Source: Peptoniphilus_B koenoeneniae
GTDB lineage: Bacteria; Bacillota; Clostridia; Tissierellales; Peptoniphilaceae
Assembly: GCF_030812875.1 (NCBI RefSeq)
Contig: NZ_JAUSTN010000007.1
Location: 93,127-157,126 of the forward strand
Reading direction: 5' to 3'
Length of the DNA stretch: 64,000 nt
Part shown: positions 25,018-34,472 of the stretch, one piece after another
Numbering within the stretch: the stretch's first letter is position 1
Layout: each line of letters begins with the position of its first letter
Program-made: the position numbers and the translations under genes
The notes under the pieces: generated by a model
Databases searched by the model: none
Seen by the model: only the letters and a program-made list of their open reading frames with translations
What the model was told of the DNA's origin: nothing

Positions 25018-25230
25018 ATGGCTGATTTTACTTTTAACATTGAAGAAAAAATTGTAGTCCTATCAGAAAACAACAAGGGATGGACAAAAGAATTAAACCT
25101 TGTAAGCTACAATGGAAGACCTGCTAAATATGATATAAGAGAATGGAGCCCGGACCATAAGTCTATGGGCAAGGGAGTAACCCTCACAGAAGAAGAGCTT
25201 GGGAAAATAATTCAGGCTTTAAATAAATAA
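25018..25230 (+). CDS. PC4/YdbC-family single-stranded DNA-binding protein
   Basis: A 70-residue protein matching the YdbC family, which has the fold of the eukaryotic coactivator PC4. Key blocks are LSENNKGWTKELNLVSYNG, and KYDIREWSPDHKSMGKGVTL. The fold is a beta-sheet plus helix that binds single-stranded nucleic acid as a dimer. GGAGG lies five bases before the ATG. The gene sits alone between proS and tig. Confidence 0.88.
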   Translation: MADFTFNIEEKIVVLSENNKGWTKELNLVSYNGRPAKYDIREWSPDHKSMGKGVTLTEEELGKIIQALNK

Positions 25231-25250
25231 TTTTTAAAAATATTTGTCTA

Positions 25251-25259
25251 TGTTATAAT
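25251..25259 (+). promoter_or_regulatory. Extended -10 promoter of tig
   Basis: TGTTATAAT, a TGn-extended -10, lies 24 bases before the tig start. No good -35 is evident. A Shine-Dalgarno AAGGAGG follows. Confidence 0.5.
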
Positions 25260-25283
25260 ATTTAAGACGTTAAGGAGGATAAT

Positions 25284-26702
25284 ATGACTGAAATACTCAA
25301 AAAAGAAAATAATAAAGTATATTTTGATATTGAAATTAGTGCAGAGGAACTTAAAAAACAAGAATTGGAAGTATATAAGAAAAATAAATCTTCAATTCAA
25401 ATTCCAGGTTTTAGAAAGGGTCATGCACCTTTAAGAATAATCGAACAATTTTACGGAAAGGGAATTTTCCTTGAAGATGCTGTAAATGATTTGCTTCCTA
25501 AAAAATATGAAGAAGCTGTAAAGGAATTAAACTTAGAAGTAGTAGATAGCCCTGAAGTTGATTTTGATAAAGTTGAAGAAGGAAAAGACCTTCTTGCTCA
25601 CATAAGTGTTGATGTAAAACCTGAAATAGAACTTCCTGATTATAAGGGAATGGAAGTTGAAGAAGTAAACTATCAAGTAACTGATGAACTTATAAACAAT
25701 GACCTTGAAAATCAAAGAAGAATGAATGCAAGAATTGTAAATGTTGATAACAGACCAGCTCAAAAGGGAGATAAAGTTAACATCAACTTTACAGGAAGCA
25801 TTGACGGAGTAGAATTTGAAGGCGGAAAAGCTGGAAATCAAGATCTTGAACTTGGCAGCAACACTTTTATTCCAGGTTTTGAAGATCAAATTATAGGAAA
25901 GAATATAGGGGATGAGTTTGATGTAGTTGCAAGTTTTCCAGAAGATTATCATGCAAAGGAACTTGCAGGGAAAGAAGCAACTTTCAAAACAAAGTTAAAT
26001 TCAATTTCTCTTGAAGAACTTCCTGAAGTTGATGATGAATTTATAAAAGATATTTCAGACTTTGATACTGTTGATGAATACAAAAAAGATTTAAGAGAAA
26101 AAAGAGAAAAAGAATTTAAAGAAAGAACAGAAGCTGAGAAAAAAGCTCGTGCTTTAAAGACTCTTGCATCAAAAGTTCAAGTTGAAGTTCCAAAGGGAAT
26201 GATTGAAGATGAAATTGAAAATATGGTAAACTCTTACAATCAAAACTTAGGGGCTCAAGGCTTAAAACTTGATCAATATTTAGGAATGCTTGGAACAAAT
26301 TTAAAAGATTTTAAAGAAAATTTAAAACCTCAAGCAAAAGAGAATGTTATTGAAAGACTTACTCTTGATGCCATTGTTAAAAAAGAAGGTTTTGAAGTAA
26401 GTGACGAAGAAATAGAAAAAGAAGTGGACCAAGTTCTTGAAACATATTTCAGCAAAGACGAAGAAAAGAAAAAAGAAATGAAGCATATTATGCTTGAACA
26501 CAACAAAGAAGCTGTTAAAAATGATCTTTTAGCAAGACGTGCTGTTGAAAAATTAGTAGAAGAATGTAAATTTGTAGAAAAAAAAGAAACTGAAGAAAAA
26601 AAATCTGAAAAAATAAAAGAAGAAAAACCAAAGGCTAAAAAGACTACAAAAAAATCAGAAACTAAAAAAGAAACTAAGAAAGAAGAAACTTCTGAAAAAT
26701 AA
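25284..26702 (+). CDS. tig: Trigger factor with long charged C-terminal tail
   Basis: A 472-residue ribosome-bound chaperone and prolyl isomerase. The ribosome-docking loop GFRKGHAP is at residues 42-49. The FKBP domain (about 155-245) includes GDKVNINFTGSIDGVEFEGG. The helical arm domain follows to about 430. The last 40 residues are an almost pure Lys/Glu/Thr/Ser tail, absent from the Escherichia coli protein. It starts the tig-clpP-clpX-lon-engB run common in Firmicutes. Confidence 0.95.
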   Translation: MTEILKKENNKVYFDIEISAEELKKQELEVYKKNKSSIQIPGFRKGHAPLRIIEQFYGKGIFLEDAVNDLLPKKYEEAVKELNLEVVDSPEVDFDKVEEGKDLLAHISVDVKPEIELPDYKGMEVEEVNYQVTDELINNDLENQRRMNARIVNVDNRPAQKGDKVNINFTGSIDGVEFEGGKAGNQDLELGSNTFIPGFEDQIIGKNIGDEFDVVASFPEDYHAKELAGKEATFKTKLNSISLEELPEVDDEFIKDISDFDTVDEYKKDLREKREKEFKERTEAEKKARALKTLASKVQVEVPKGMIEDEIENMVNSYNQNLGAQGLKLDQYLGMLGTNLKDFKENLKPQAKENVIERLTLDAIVKKEGFEVSDEEIEKEVDQVLETYFSKDEEKKKEMKHIMLEHNKEAVKNDLLARRAVEKLVEECKFVEKKETEEKKSEKIKEEKPKAKKTTKKSETKKETKKEETSEK

Positions 26703-26756
26703 AAGAGAAAAGAAAAAAGATATTATCACTTATGAAAGTGAAGAAAGAGGTGGAAT

Positions 26757-27341
26757 ATGGCATTAGTACCTACTGTTATTGAACAGACAAATCGTGGAGA
26801 AAGAGCTTATGATATTTATTCAAGACTTTTAAAAGACAGAATAATTTTCATAACAGGAGAAATTAATGACATTACAGCGGATCTTGTAGTTGCTCAACTT
26901 TTATTTTTAGAGTCTGAAGATCCCACAAAGGACATTCAAATTTATATTAATTCCCCCGGAGGTTCAGTAAGTGCAGGTTTTGCAATCTTTGACACAATGA
27001 ATTATATAAAACCGGATGTTTCAACAATATGCCTTGGAATGGCTGCATCAATGGGAGCTTTTTTACTGGCAGCAGGGAAAAAAGGAAAGAGAATTGCTCT
27101 TCCAAACTCTGAAATAATGATTCATCAACCTCTTGGAGGAGCACAAGGACAAGCGTCAGATATTTTAATACACGCTGAAAAAATTATTGAAATTAGAGAA
27201 CGTATCAATAAAATTTTGGCACAAGAAACAGGACAACCTTTAGAAAAAATTGAAAGAGATACGGATAGAGACCATTTCTTATCAGCTGAAGAAGCTAAAG
27301 AATACGGTTTAATAGATAAAGTTATTAAGGAAAGAGAATAA
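26757..27341 (+). CDS. clpP: ATP-dependent Clp protease proteolytic subunit
   Basis: A 194-residue serine protease with the triad Ser98 (GMAASMGAF), His123 (MIHQPLGG) and Asp172 (DRDHF), all at canonical positions. It assembles as a double heptamer and is fed by ClpX, encoded eight bases downstream. It degrades regulatory and damaged proteins in the cytoplasm. AGAGGTGG precedes the ATG. Length is normal. No CtsR-type operator was noticed. Confidence 0.97.
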   Translation: MALVPTVIEQTNRGERAYDIYSRLLKDRIIFITGEINDITADLVVAQLLFLESEDPTKDIQIYINSPGGSVSAGFAIFDTMNYIKPDVSTICLGMAASMGAFLLAAGKKGKRIALPNSEIMIHQPLGGAQGQASDILIHAEKIIEIRERINKILAQETGQPLEKIERDTDRDHFLSAEEAKEYGLIDKVIKERE

Positions 27342-27348
27342 ATATAAA

Positions 27349-28593
27349 ATGTCTAATGATGAAATACTAAGATGTTCCTTTTGTGGCAAAACTCAAAATC
27401 AGGTAAAAAGACTTATTGCAGGACCTAATGTCTATATTTGCAATGAATGTATAGACCTTTGCCAAGATATTCTTGAAGAGGAAGAATTAAAAAAAGATGT
27501 TTCAAAAGATTTTACTCTTCCCACACCAAAAGAAATTAAAGATATATTAGATTCTTATGTAATAAGGCAAGATGCTGCAAAAAGAACTTTAAGTGTAGCT
27601 GTTTACAATCACTATAAAAGAATTATGCACAGCAAAAAAAGTTCTGAAGTTGAGCTTCAAAAGAGCAATATTTTGTTAGTAGGGCCCACCGGAAGCGGTA
27701 AGACCCTTCTTGCACAAACTTTAGCTAAAATTCTTCATGTCCCCTTTGCCATTGCAGATGCAACTTCTTTAACGGAAGCGGGCTATGTAGGAGAAGATGT
27801 TGAAAATATACTTTTAAAATTAATTCAAGCGGCAGATTATGATATTGAAGCAGCTGAAAGAGGAATTGTATATATTGACGAAATAGATAAAATTGCAAGA
27901 AAATCTGAAAATGTATCAATTACAAGAGACGTTTCAGGAGAAGGAGTTCAACAAGCTCTATTAAAAATTATAGAAGGAACTCTTGCAAATGTTCCTCCCC
28001 AAGGGGGAAGAAAACATCCAAGTCAGGAATTTATCCAAATAGACACAAGTAACATCCTCTTTATAGTTGGAGGAGCTTTTGACAATATTGATTCAATTAT
28101 TTCCCAAAGAATCGGAAAAAATTCCATAGGTTTTGGAAGTCAAATAAAATCAAAAGATGAAAGAGATTCAAAGATTTTAGAAAACTTACAAACGGAAGAT
28201 TTGATGAAGTTTGGACTTATACCTGAATTAATAGGAAGACTTCCTGTTACTGTAACCTTGGAAGAGCTTGACGAAGATGCCCTTGTTGAAATTTTACAAG
28301 CTCCAAAAAATGCTCTTGTAAAACAATATCAAGAACTATTAAGACTTGATAATGTAAAATTGAGTTTCACAAAAGAAGCCCTAAGATATATTGCAAACCT
28401 TTCAATAAAAAGAAAATCGGGAGCCAGAGGGCTTAGGGGTGTAATAGAAAAAACCATGCTTGATATAATGTTTGAAATACCCAGTAGAGAAGACATAAGT
28501 CAAGTAATAGTTACAAAAGAAGCTGTAGAAGGAAAAGAACCTGTAGAGATTATATTAAAAGAGAAAAAAGAATTAAAAGATTCTTCAAAATAG
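27349..28593 (+). CDS. clpX: ATP-dependent Clp protease ATP-binding subunit ClpX
   Basis: A 414-residue AAA+ unfoldase. An N-terminal zinc domain has four cysteines (CSFC near residues 9-12 and CNEC near 34-37). Walker A is GPTGSGKT, the pore loop is GYVGED, Walker B is YIDEIDK and the sensor region is near LIGRLPV. The IGF loop that docks ClpP reads IGFGSQ. It shares an operon with clpP. The ribosome site before its ATG is weak (AAGGAAAGAG some distance upstream), suggesting coupling to clpP translation. Confidence 0.97.
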   Translation: MSNDEILRCSFCGKTQNQVKRLIAGPNVYICNECIDLCQDILEEEELKKDVSKDFTLPTPKEIKDILDSYVIRQDAAKRTLSVAVYNHYKRIMHSKKSSEVELQKSNILLVGPTGSGKTLLAQTLAKILHVPFAIADATSLTEAGYVGEDVENILLKLIQAADYDIEAAERGIVYIDEIDKIARKSENVSITRDVSGEGVQQALLKIIEGTLANVPPQGGRKHPSQEFIQIDTSNILFIVGGAFDNIDSIISQRIGKNSIGFGSQIKSKDERDSKILENLQTEDLMKFGLIPELIGRLPVTVTLEELDEDALVEILQAPKNALVKQYQELLRLDNVKLSFTKEALRYIANLSIKRKSGARGLRGVIEKTMLDIMFEIPSREDISQVIVTKEAVEGKEPVEIILKEKKELKDSSK

Positions 28594-28617
28594 GCCCACT
28601 AAAGTGAGCCTTTTTTT
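28593..28617 (+). terminator. Imperfect terminator or attenuator between clpX and lon
   Basis: Stem GGCCCACT / AGTGAGCC with one internal C-A mismatch and a two-base loop region, then seven Ts. Only 38 bases separate clpX and lon, so partial read-through is likely. Confidence 0.65.
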
Positions 28618-28631
28618 AAGATGGTGATATT

Positions 28632-30935
28632 ATGAAAAAAAACATTTTACCTATGATTCCATTAAGGGGAATTGTAGTATTCCCGGGTATGGTTACCCAT
28701 TTTGACTGTGGAAGAAATAAATCCATAGGTTCAATAGAACAAGCAGAACTAAACAATTCAAATATTTTTCTGACGGCACAAAAAAATGAATTAATAGTTG
28801 AGCCTAAAGAAAAAGATTTATATAAATATGGAACAGTTGCCGCAGTAAAACAAATATTAAGAATCCCCGGCGGCACAATTAGAATTTTGATTGAAGGATT
28901 AAAAAGGGGAAAAATTGAAAAAATAATTGAACATGACAATTATCTTGAAGCGGAAATTACAGAATACGAAGAAGAAGATCAAAAAGAAGAAAGCATAGAA
29001 GTAGAAGCTGCTATAAGACTTGTAGAGGAAGATCTGAATAATTACAGTGAACTTGACAATAAATTGATACCGGGACTTTTTCAATCAATAGTAGACGAGT
29101 CAACTCCATCAACTTTAGTAGATACAGCAGCAGGCTATGTAAACTTAAAACTTGAAGATTATCAAAAAATTCTTGAAACAATAGATGTTTACCAAAGGCT
29201 TAAAAAATTTCACGAAATATTAAAAAAAGAAATAGAACTTTTAAGAATTGAAAGAAAAATAGATTCTCAAGTAAAATCTCAAATGGATAAAGTTCAAAGA
29301 GATTACTATTTAAAAGAACAACTGGAAGTTATAAAAAAAGAACTTGGAGAAGAAGAAGAGCCTTTAAGTTACGAAAAAAAATTAAAAAATAAAAAATTGC
29401 CTAAAGAAGTCTTGGAAAAGGGTCTTAAGGAAGTAGAAAAACTTTCTCAAATGAATTCCCAATCTCCTGAATATGGAGTGATTTTAAATTATCTTGATTG
29501 GATTTTAGACTTGCCCTGGGAAGACTCAAAGGAAGAAAATATTGACTTAAAAAAAGCAAGACAAATATTAAATAAAGAACACTACGGCTTAAAAAGTGTA
29601 AAAGAAAGAATTCTTGAATTTATTGCAGTTAGAAAACTTTCAAAAGACACAAAAGGACCGATACTTTGTTTAGTAGGTCCGCCGGGAGTAGGAAAGACTT
29701 CTATTGCATCATCTATAGCTCACGCCCTCAACAAAAAATTTGTAAGAATGAGCCTTGGTGGAGTAACTGATGAAGCAGAAATAAGAGGCCATAGAAGGAC
29801 TTATGTAGGTGCTCTTCCTGGAAGAGTAATAAGTTTAATGAAACAGGCCAAGGAAAAAAATCCAGTCTTCTTAATGGATGAAATAGACAAGGTTGGAAAT
29901 AATTATAGGGGAGATCCTGCATCGGGACTTCTTGAAGTATTAGACCCTGCCCAAAATAAAACTTTTACCGACCACTTTATGGAGCTTCCCTTTGATTTAA
30001 GCGAAGTATTTTTCATAACAACGGCAAATACCACATCTACAATACCATCACCTCTTCTTGACAGAATGGAAATAATAAACCTTGAAGGCTATACACCTGA
30101 TGAAAAATTTAACATTGGAAAAAAATATCTTTTGCCAAGACAAATAAAAGAAAATGGTTTAAATAAAAAGAATTTTGCCCTATCTGACGGTGCCATAAAA
30201 GAAATAATAAATTATTACACAAGAGAAGCTGGCGTAAGAAGTCTTGAAAAAGAAATATCAAAAATAGCAAGAAGGGCAGCCCTTAAAATAGTAGAAGGGG
30301 AAGAAGAAAAAATATCAGTAACAAAAACTAATTTGCCGGAATATTTAGGAGAAAAGAAATTTTTATTTGACCTCTTGGACAAAAAAAATCAAATAGGAAC
30401 TGTAAATGGACTGGCGTGGACAAGTATAGGTGGAGTAACTTTAACAATAGAAACTGCAGTTATGCCAGGAAAGGGACAAATTATTTTAACTGGCTCCCTT
30501 GGAAATGTCATGAAAGAATCAGCACAAGCTGCAATTTCATATATAGGAGCAAACACAAAAAAATTCAATGTGAATGAAAATTTCAGATCTGAAATGGATA
30601 TTCATATTCACGTTCCTGAAGGAGCAGTGCCAAAAGACGGGCCGTCCGCAGGAATTACCATAGCAACATCAATAATATCAGCTTTAACATTAAGGCCAGT
30701 AAAAAGAGATGTGGCAATGACAGGAGAAATAACTTTAAGGGGAAGAATTTTACCCATAGGAGGCTTAAAAGAAAAACTTTTAGCAGCCCAAAGAATGGGA
30801 ATAAAAAAAGTCTTAATACCAAAAGATAACGAAAGAGATTTAAAAGAAATAGACGATAAGGTAAAAGATCTTTTAGAAATAGTTCCTCTTTCATCAATGG
30901 ATCAAGTTATAGAACTTGCCTTGGAGGAAATATGA
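28632..30935 (+). CDS. lon: Endopeptidase La (Lon protease)
   Basis: A 767-residue ATP-dependent protease. The N-terminal substrate domain (about 1-200) is followed by AAA+ with Walker A GPPGVGKT and Walker B FLMDEIDK, and a C-terminal protease domain with catalytic Ser in KDGPSAGIT and Lys in GGLKEKLLAA. It degrades misfolded and some regulatory proteins. GGTGAT lies before the ATG. The stop overlaps the engB start, so engB is coupled to it, as in many Firmicutes. Confidence 0.97.
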   Translation: MKKNILPMIPLRGIVVFPGMVTHFDCGRNKSIGSIEQAELNNSNIFLTAQKNELIVEPKEKDLYKYGTVAAVKQILRIPGGTIRILIEGLKRGKIEKIIEHDNYLEAEITEYEEEDQKEESIEVEAAIRLVEEDLNNYSELDNKLIPGLFQSIVDESTPSTLVDTAAGYVNLKLEDYQKILETIDVYQRLKKFHEILKKEIELLRIERKIDSQVKSQMDKVQRDYYLKEQLEVIKKELGEEEEPLSYEKKLKNKKLPKEVLEKGLKEVEKLSQMNSQSPEYGVILNYLDWILDLPWEDSKEENIDLKKARQILNKEHYGLKSVKERILEFIAVRKLSKDTKGPILCLVGPPGVGKTSIASSIAHALNKKFVRMSLGGVTDEAEIRGHRRTYVGALPGRVISLMKQAKEKNPVFLMDEIDKVGNNYRGDPASGLLEVLDPAQNKTFTDHFMELPFDLSEVFFITTANTTSTIPSPLLDRMEIINLEGYTPDEKFNIGKKYLLPRQIKENGLNKKNFALSDGAIKEIINYYTREAGVRSLEKEISKIARRAALKIVEGEEEKISVTKTNLPEYLGEKKFLFDLLDKKNQIGTVNGLAWTSIGGVTLTIETAVMPGKGQIILTGSLGNVMKESAQAAISYIGANTKKFNVNENFRSEMDIHIHVPEGAVPKDGPSAGITIATSIISALTLRPVKRDVAMTGEITLRGRILPIGGLKEKLLAAQRMGIKKVLIPKDNERDLKEIDDKVKDLLEIVPLSSMDQVIELALEEI

Positions 30936-31549
30936 TTATAAAAAAATCAGATCTTGAAAAAGTAGCAGTAAAAGTATCCCAATATCCACCAGAAGATTTG
31001 CCGGAGCTTGCCTTTGCTGGAAGAAGTAATGTAGGAAAATCATCTTTTATAAATGCAATGTTAGGAAGAAAAAATCTTGCAAGAACATCATCCACACCGG
31101 GAAAGACAAGAACGGTAAATTTTTACAGGGCAGATGATCTTTTAAGACTTGTAGACCTTCCAGGCTACGGTTACGCAAAAGTATCAAAGGCAGAAAAAAA
31201 TTCATGGGCCCATGTAATAAATACCTACCTTGATAACAGAAAAAATTTGTTGGAAGTAATTTTACTTGTGGACATTCGCCACGAACCTACAAAACAAGAT
31301 AAAGAAATGTACGATTACATTCTTTCCTGCGGCTATACGGGAATTGTAATAGCAACAAAATCCGATAAAATTTCAAAAGGTCAATTTCATAAACAAATAA
31401 GCATAATAGGAAAAAAACTTGAAATAAAAAACAGGGATAATATAATCGCCTTTTCATCTCAAAATAAAGAAGCAGTAGATGAAATGTGGGACATTTTCAC
31501 AGACATAGTAGATTTTTATAAAAATGAAAATGAAAAAGAAGACTTATAA
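30932..31549 (+). CDS. engB: Ribosome biogenesis GTP-binding protein EngB (YsxC/YihA)
   Basis: A 205-residue GTPase that assists late assembly of the large ribosomal subunit. GTPase motifs are G1 GRSNVGKSS, G2 TPGKTRT, G3 DLPGYGYAK, G4 TKSDK and G5 SSQ. The start overlaps the lon stop (ATGA-type, four bases). It ends the proteostasis unit at a terminator overlapping its stop codon. Confidence 0.95.
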   Translation: MIIKKSDLEKVAVKVSQYPPEDLPELAFAGRSNVGKSSFINAMLGRKNLARTSSTPGKTRTVNFYRADDLLRLVDLPGYGYAKVSKAEKNSWAHVINTYLDNRKNLLEVILLVDIRHEPTKQDKEMYDYILSCGYTGIVIATKSDKISKGQFHKQISIIGKKLEIKNRDNIIAFSSQNKEAVDEMWDIFTDIVDFYKNENEKEDL

Positions 31550-31567
31550 AAAATAAGTCTTTTTTTT
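31539..31567 (+). terminator. Terminator after engB
   Basis: Perfect 9-bp stem AAGACTTAT / ATAAGTCTT with a five-base loop and T run. It overlaps the final codons of engB. Confidence 0.88.
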
Positions 31568-31602
31568 CACTTAAATAAAGAATAAAATAAAAATCAAAAT
31601 TA

Positions 31603-31611
31603 TGATATTAT
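31603..31611 (+). promoter_or_regulatory. Extended -10 candidate upstream of homoserine dehydrogenase
   Basis: TGATATTAT fits a TGn-extended -10 about 30 bases before the ATG. The region is very AT-rich, so other registers are possible. Confidence 0.35.
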
Positions 31612-31642
31612 ATAGAAAATGTAAAAATAAAAAGGAAAAAAT

Positions 31643-32812
31643 ATGAGAAAAATTGCAATATTAGGCTATGGAACAGTGGGAAAAGGAGTTTACAAAATAA
31701 TAAAAGAAAAATTTGAAAACTCTGAAAACACAGAAGAAAAAATCATAGTAAAAAAAATTCTTTTAAAAGAAAATAAAAAACCCCAAGAAGAAATAAAAAA
31801 TGTTTTCACCTATAACTATCAGGAAATTTTAGAAGACAAAGAAATAGACACAATAGTAGAAGTAACGGGAGCAATGGAAGAAGCCCACAACTACATAAAA
31901 AAAGCCTTAAGTATGGGAAAAAATATAATAAGTACAAATAAAGCTCTAGTAGCAAAACACTTAGAAGAATATATAAACCTGGCAGAAAAAAATAAAGTAT
32001 CATTTTTATTTGAAGGAGCAGTAGGAGGAGCCATCCCCATATTAAGAGAATTAAAAAGCTTAAGAAAAATAAATGAAATTACAAAAATTGAAGGCGTATT
32101 AAACGGAACAGGCAACTATATCTTAGATAGGATGGCGGAAAAAAACTTAGATTATTCCCAAAGTTTAAAAAATGCACAGGACTTAGGCTATTCAGAAAAA
32201 GATCCATCAGATGACGTTTTGGGATTTGACGGTGGAAGAAAACTAGCATTACTAATAAGCTTAAGTAAATCTCTGGTAAAAGAGGAAGACATAGAAATTT
32301 TTGGCATAGAAAAAATAAAAAAAGAGGATATAGAAAGAGCAAAAGCAAAAAATTTAAAAATTCGCCATATTGCCTATAGCGAATTTAGGGAAAATTCGTA
32401 TGTTGCCATTTTAGAGCCATGTTTAATAGACGAAAAAAATGATTTCTATAATTTGGAAGATGCAAAAAACTTGGTAAAAATATACGGCAAATATTTTGAA
32501 GAATTAAGTATTAAAGGAAAGGGAGCAGGAATGTTTCCAACAGCAAATGCAGTTTTGCAAGATCTTTTAAGCCTTGGACAAGAAAATTATACACTGGACA
32601 CAGAAGCACTTGAAAATAAAAATGAAAACTTTCAAGGAATTTACTATTTAAGAGTGCCTGGTTCGTGTAAAATAGACTTAGAACTTGCAGACAAGATAGA
32701 TATGGAAAATGGATATATCTTTATAAAAACGAAAAAACTTATAAGAAAAAAACTCATTGAAGAGTTGGAAAAATTAAAAATAGAAGATTATTTTTTAGCA
32801 AGATACATTTAA
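31643..32812 (+). CDS. hom: Homoserine dehydrogenase
   Basis: A 389-residue NAD(P)-dependent oxidoreductase. The nucleotide loop GYGTVGKG is at residues 8-15, then STNKALVAKH, EGAVGGAIPI and NGTGNYIL, and the catalytic domain block LGYSEKDPSDDVLGFDGGRKLALL. It reduces aspartate semialdehyde to homoserine for threonine and methionine. It is shorter than ACT-fused forms (about 430 residues) and lacks a C-terminal ACT domain; a stand-alone ACT protein follows. No thrB or thrC is present here. Confidence 0.92.
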   Translation: MRKIAILGYGTVGKGVYKIIKEKFENSENTEEKIIVKKILLKENKKPQEEIKNVFTYNYQEILEDKEIDTIVEVTGAMEEAHNYIKKALSMGKNIISTNKALVAKHLEEYINLAEKNKVSFLFEGAVGGAIPILRELKSLRKINEITKIEGVLNGTGNYILDRMAEKNLDYSQSLKNAQDLGYSEKDPSDDVLGFDGGRKLALLISLSKSLVKEEDIEIFGIEKIKKEDIERAKAKNLKIRHIAYSEFRENSYVAILEPCLIDEKNDFYNLEDAKNLVKIYGKYFEELSIKGKGAGMFPTANAVLQDLLSLGQENYTLDTEALENKNENFQGIYYLRVPGSCKIDLELADKIDMENGYIFIKTKKLIRKKLIEELEKLKIEDYFLARYI

Positions 32813-32824
32813 GAGGAGGAAAAA

Positions 32825-33094
32825 ATGAGAGCAGTAATAACAATAATAGGCTACGACAAAGTGGGAATAGTAGCAAAAGTTTCAAAACTTTTAGCGGACT
32901 ATAATTTAAACATAGTAGACATAAACCAAACCATAGTGGACAAATATTTCACCATGATTATGATAGTGGATATAAGCAACTTGGGAGAAAAATTTACAGA
33001 ACTTGTAGACAAAACAAACCAAATGGCAAAAGAATTGAAGATGGATATAAGAATTCAAAGAGAAGACATCTTTGATGCAATGTATCAAATATAG
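32825..33094 (+). CDS. ACT domain-containing protein (UPF0237 family)
   Basis: An 89-residue single ACT domain. The N-terminal ITIIGYDKVGIVAKVSKLLADYNLNI is typical of this small family, with the usual beta-alpha-beta-beta-alpha-beta layout. It is probably a ligand-sensing regulator or partner of the next protein; the ACT/UPF0210 pair is conserved in many bacteria. GAGGAGG precedes the ATG. It starts 13 bases after hom and ends eight bases before the PFL-family gene. Confidence 0.9.
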   Translation: MRAVITIIGYDKVGIVAKVSKLLADYNLNIVDINQTIVDKYFTMIMIVDISNLGEKFTELVDKTNQMAKELKMDIRIQREDIFDAMYQI

Positions 33095-33101
33095 GTGGAC
33101 C

Positions 33102-34457
33102 ATGGACGAAAAAAAAATACTGGAAACTATAAGAATGTTCGACCAAGAAAACTTGGACATAAGGACAGTAACAATGGGCATATCTCTTCTTGACTGCATA
33201 GACGAAGACATAGACAGAGCCTGCCAAAAAATTTACGATAAAATCTATTCAAAAGCAAAAAATTTAATAAAAACAACAGATCTTGTAAGCAAGACCTATT
33301 CAATACCAATAATTAACAATAGAATTTCCGTAACCCCAATTGCACTTTTAGGAGGAGCAACCAAAGAAAAATCCTATTTAAAATTTGCTCAAGTCTTAGA
33401 TAAAGTGGGAAAAGACCTGGGAGTGGACTTTATAGGAGGATTTTCAGCCCTAGTCCACAAAGGTTTTAACAAGGGAGATAAAATTTTAATAGACTCCATA
33501 CCAGAAGCCTTGAGCCAAACAGACATAGTGTGTTCATCCATAAACGTAGGCTCATCAAAAGCCGGCATAAACATGGACGCAGTAAAAACATTGGGACAAA
33601 CCATAGTAAAAACCGCAGAACTTACAAAAGATAAAGACTCCATAGGTTGCGCAAAACTTGTAGTATTTGCCAACGCAGTAGAAGACAACCCCTTCATGGC
33701 AGGAGCCTTTCACGGAATAGGCATGGAAGACTGCGTAATAAGCGTAGGAGTAAGCGGACCAGGAGTTGTAAAAGCAGCCCTTGAAAAAGTAAAAGGCAAG
33801 CCCTTTGAAACCTTAGCCGAAACAATACAAAAAACAGCCTTTAAAATCACCAGAATGGGAGAATTAGTCGGAAGAGAAGTCTCAAAAGAATTAGACCTTC
33901 CCTTTGGAATAATAGACCTATCCCTGGCACCCACAGCAGAAATAGGGGACTCAGTAGCAAGAATATTAGAAGAAATGGGAATAAAAAACGTAGGCTACCA
34001 TGGCACCACAGCAGCCCTCGCCCTCTTAAATGACGCGGTAAAAAAAGGAGGCATCATGGCAAGCACCAACGTAGGTGGATTAAGCGGAGCCTTCATACCA
34101 GTATCAGAAGACGAAGGCATGATAAACGGAGTGAAAACAGGATCCCTATCTATTGACAAATTAGAAGCCATGACAGCAGTATGTTCCGTAGGCTTAGATA
34201 TGATAGCAATCCCAGGAGATACCAGCCCATCAACAATATCAGCAATAATAGCAGACGAAGCAGCCATAGGAGTAATAAATAATAAAACAACAGCCGTAAG
34301 AGTAATACCAGTAATAGGAAAAAAAGCAGGACAATACGCAGAATTCGGAGGCCTCTTAGGCTATGCACCAATAATGGACATGGGAAAAGGAGATAGCAGT
34401 GAATTTGCTAACAGAGGAGGAAGAATCCCCGCCCCAATCCATTCCTTTAAAAATTAA
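33102..34457 (+). CDS. PFL family protein (UPF0210/DUF711)
   Basis: A 451-residue protein of a broadly conserved but uncharacterised family with a fold related to pyruvate formate-lyase. Landmarks are the N-terminal ILETIRMFDQENLDIRTVTMGI, in part, the Gly-rich GGFSALVHKGF, and the late GDTSPSTISAIIADEAAIGV. No glycyl-radical loop is visible, so it is not a formate-lyase. Start 33102 follows AGGTGG; a longer frame runs into the ACT gene. Codon choice is strikingly ATA- and C-ending. It ends its operon. Confidence 0.9.
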   Translation: MDEKKILETIRMFDQENLDIRTVTMGISLLDCIDEDIDRACQKIYDKIYSKAKNLIKTTDLVSKTYSIPIINNRISVTPIALLGGATKEKSYLKFAQVLDKVGKDLGVDFIGGFSALVHKGFNKGDKILIDSIPEALSQTDIVCSSINVGSSKAGINMDAVKTLGQTIVKTAELTKDKDSIGCAKLVVFANAVEDNPFMAGAFHGIGMEDCVISVGVSGPGVVKAALEKVKGKPFETLAETIQKTAFKITRMGELVGREVSKELDLPFGIIDLSLAPTAEIGDSVARILEEMGIKNVGYHGTTAALALLNDAVKKGGIMASTNVGGLSGAFIPVSEDEGMINGVKTGSLSIDKLEAMTAVCSVGLDMIAIPGDTSPSTISAIIADEAAIGVINNKTTAVRVIPVIGKKAGQYAEFGGLLGYAPIMDMGKGDSSEFANRGGRIPAPIHSFKN

Positions 34458-34472
34458 AAAAAATAAATAGAA

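Noticed and set aside
33072..33101. Longer N-terminus for the PFL-family protein
   Set aside because: It overlaps the ACT gene in another frame; AGGTGG fits the ATG at 33102.
33995..34371. Long minus-strand open frames inside the PFL-family gene
   Set aside because: These are shadows caused by low stop frequency opposite ATA/GCA-rich codons; no ribosome site or family match.
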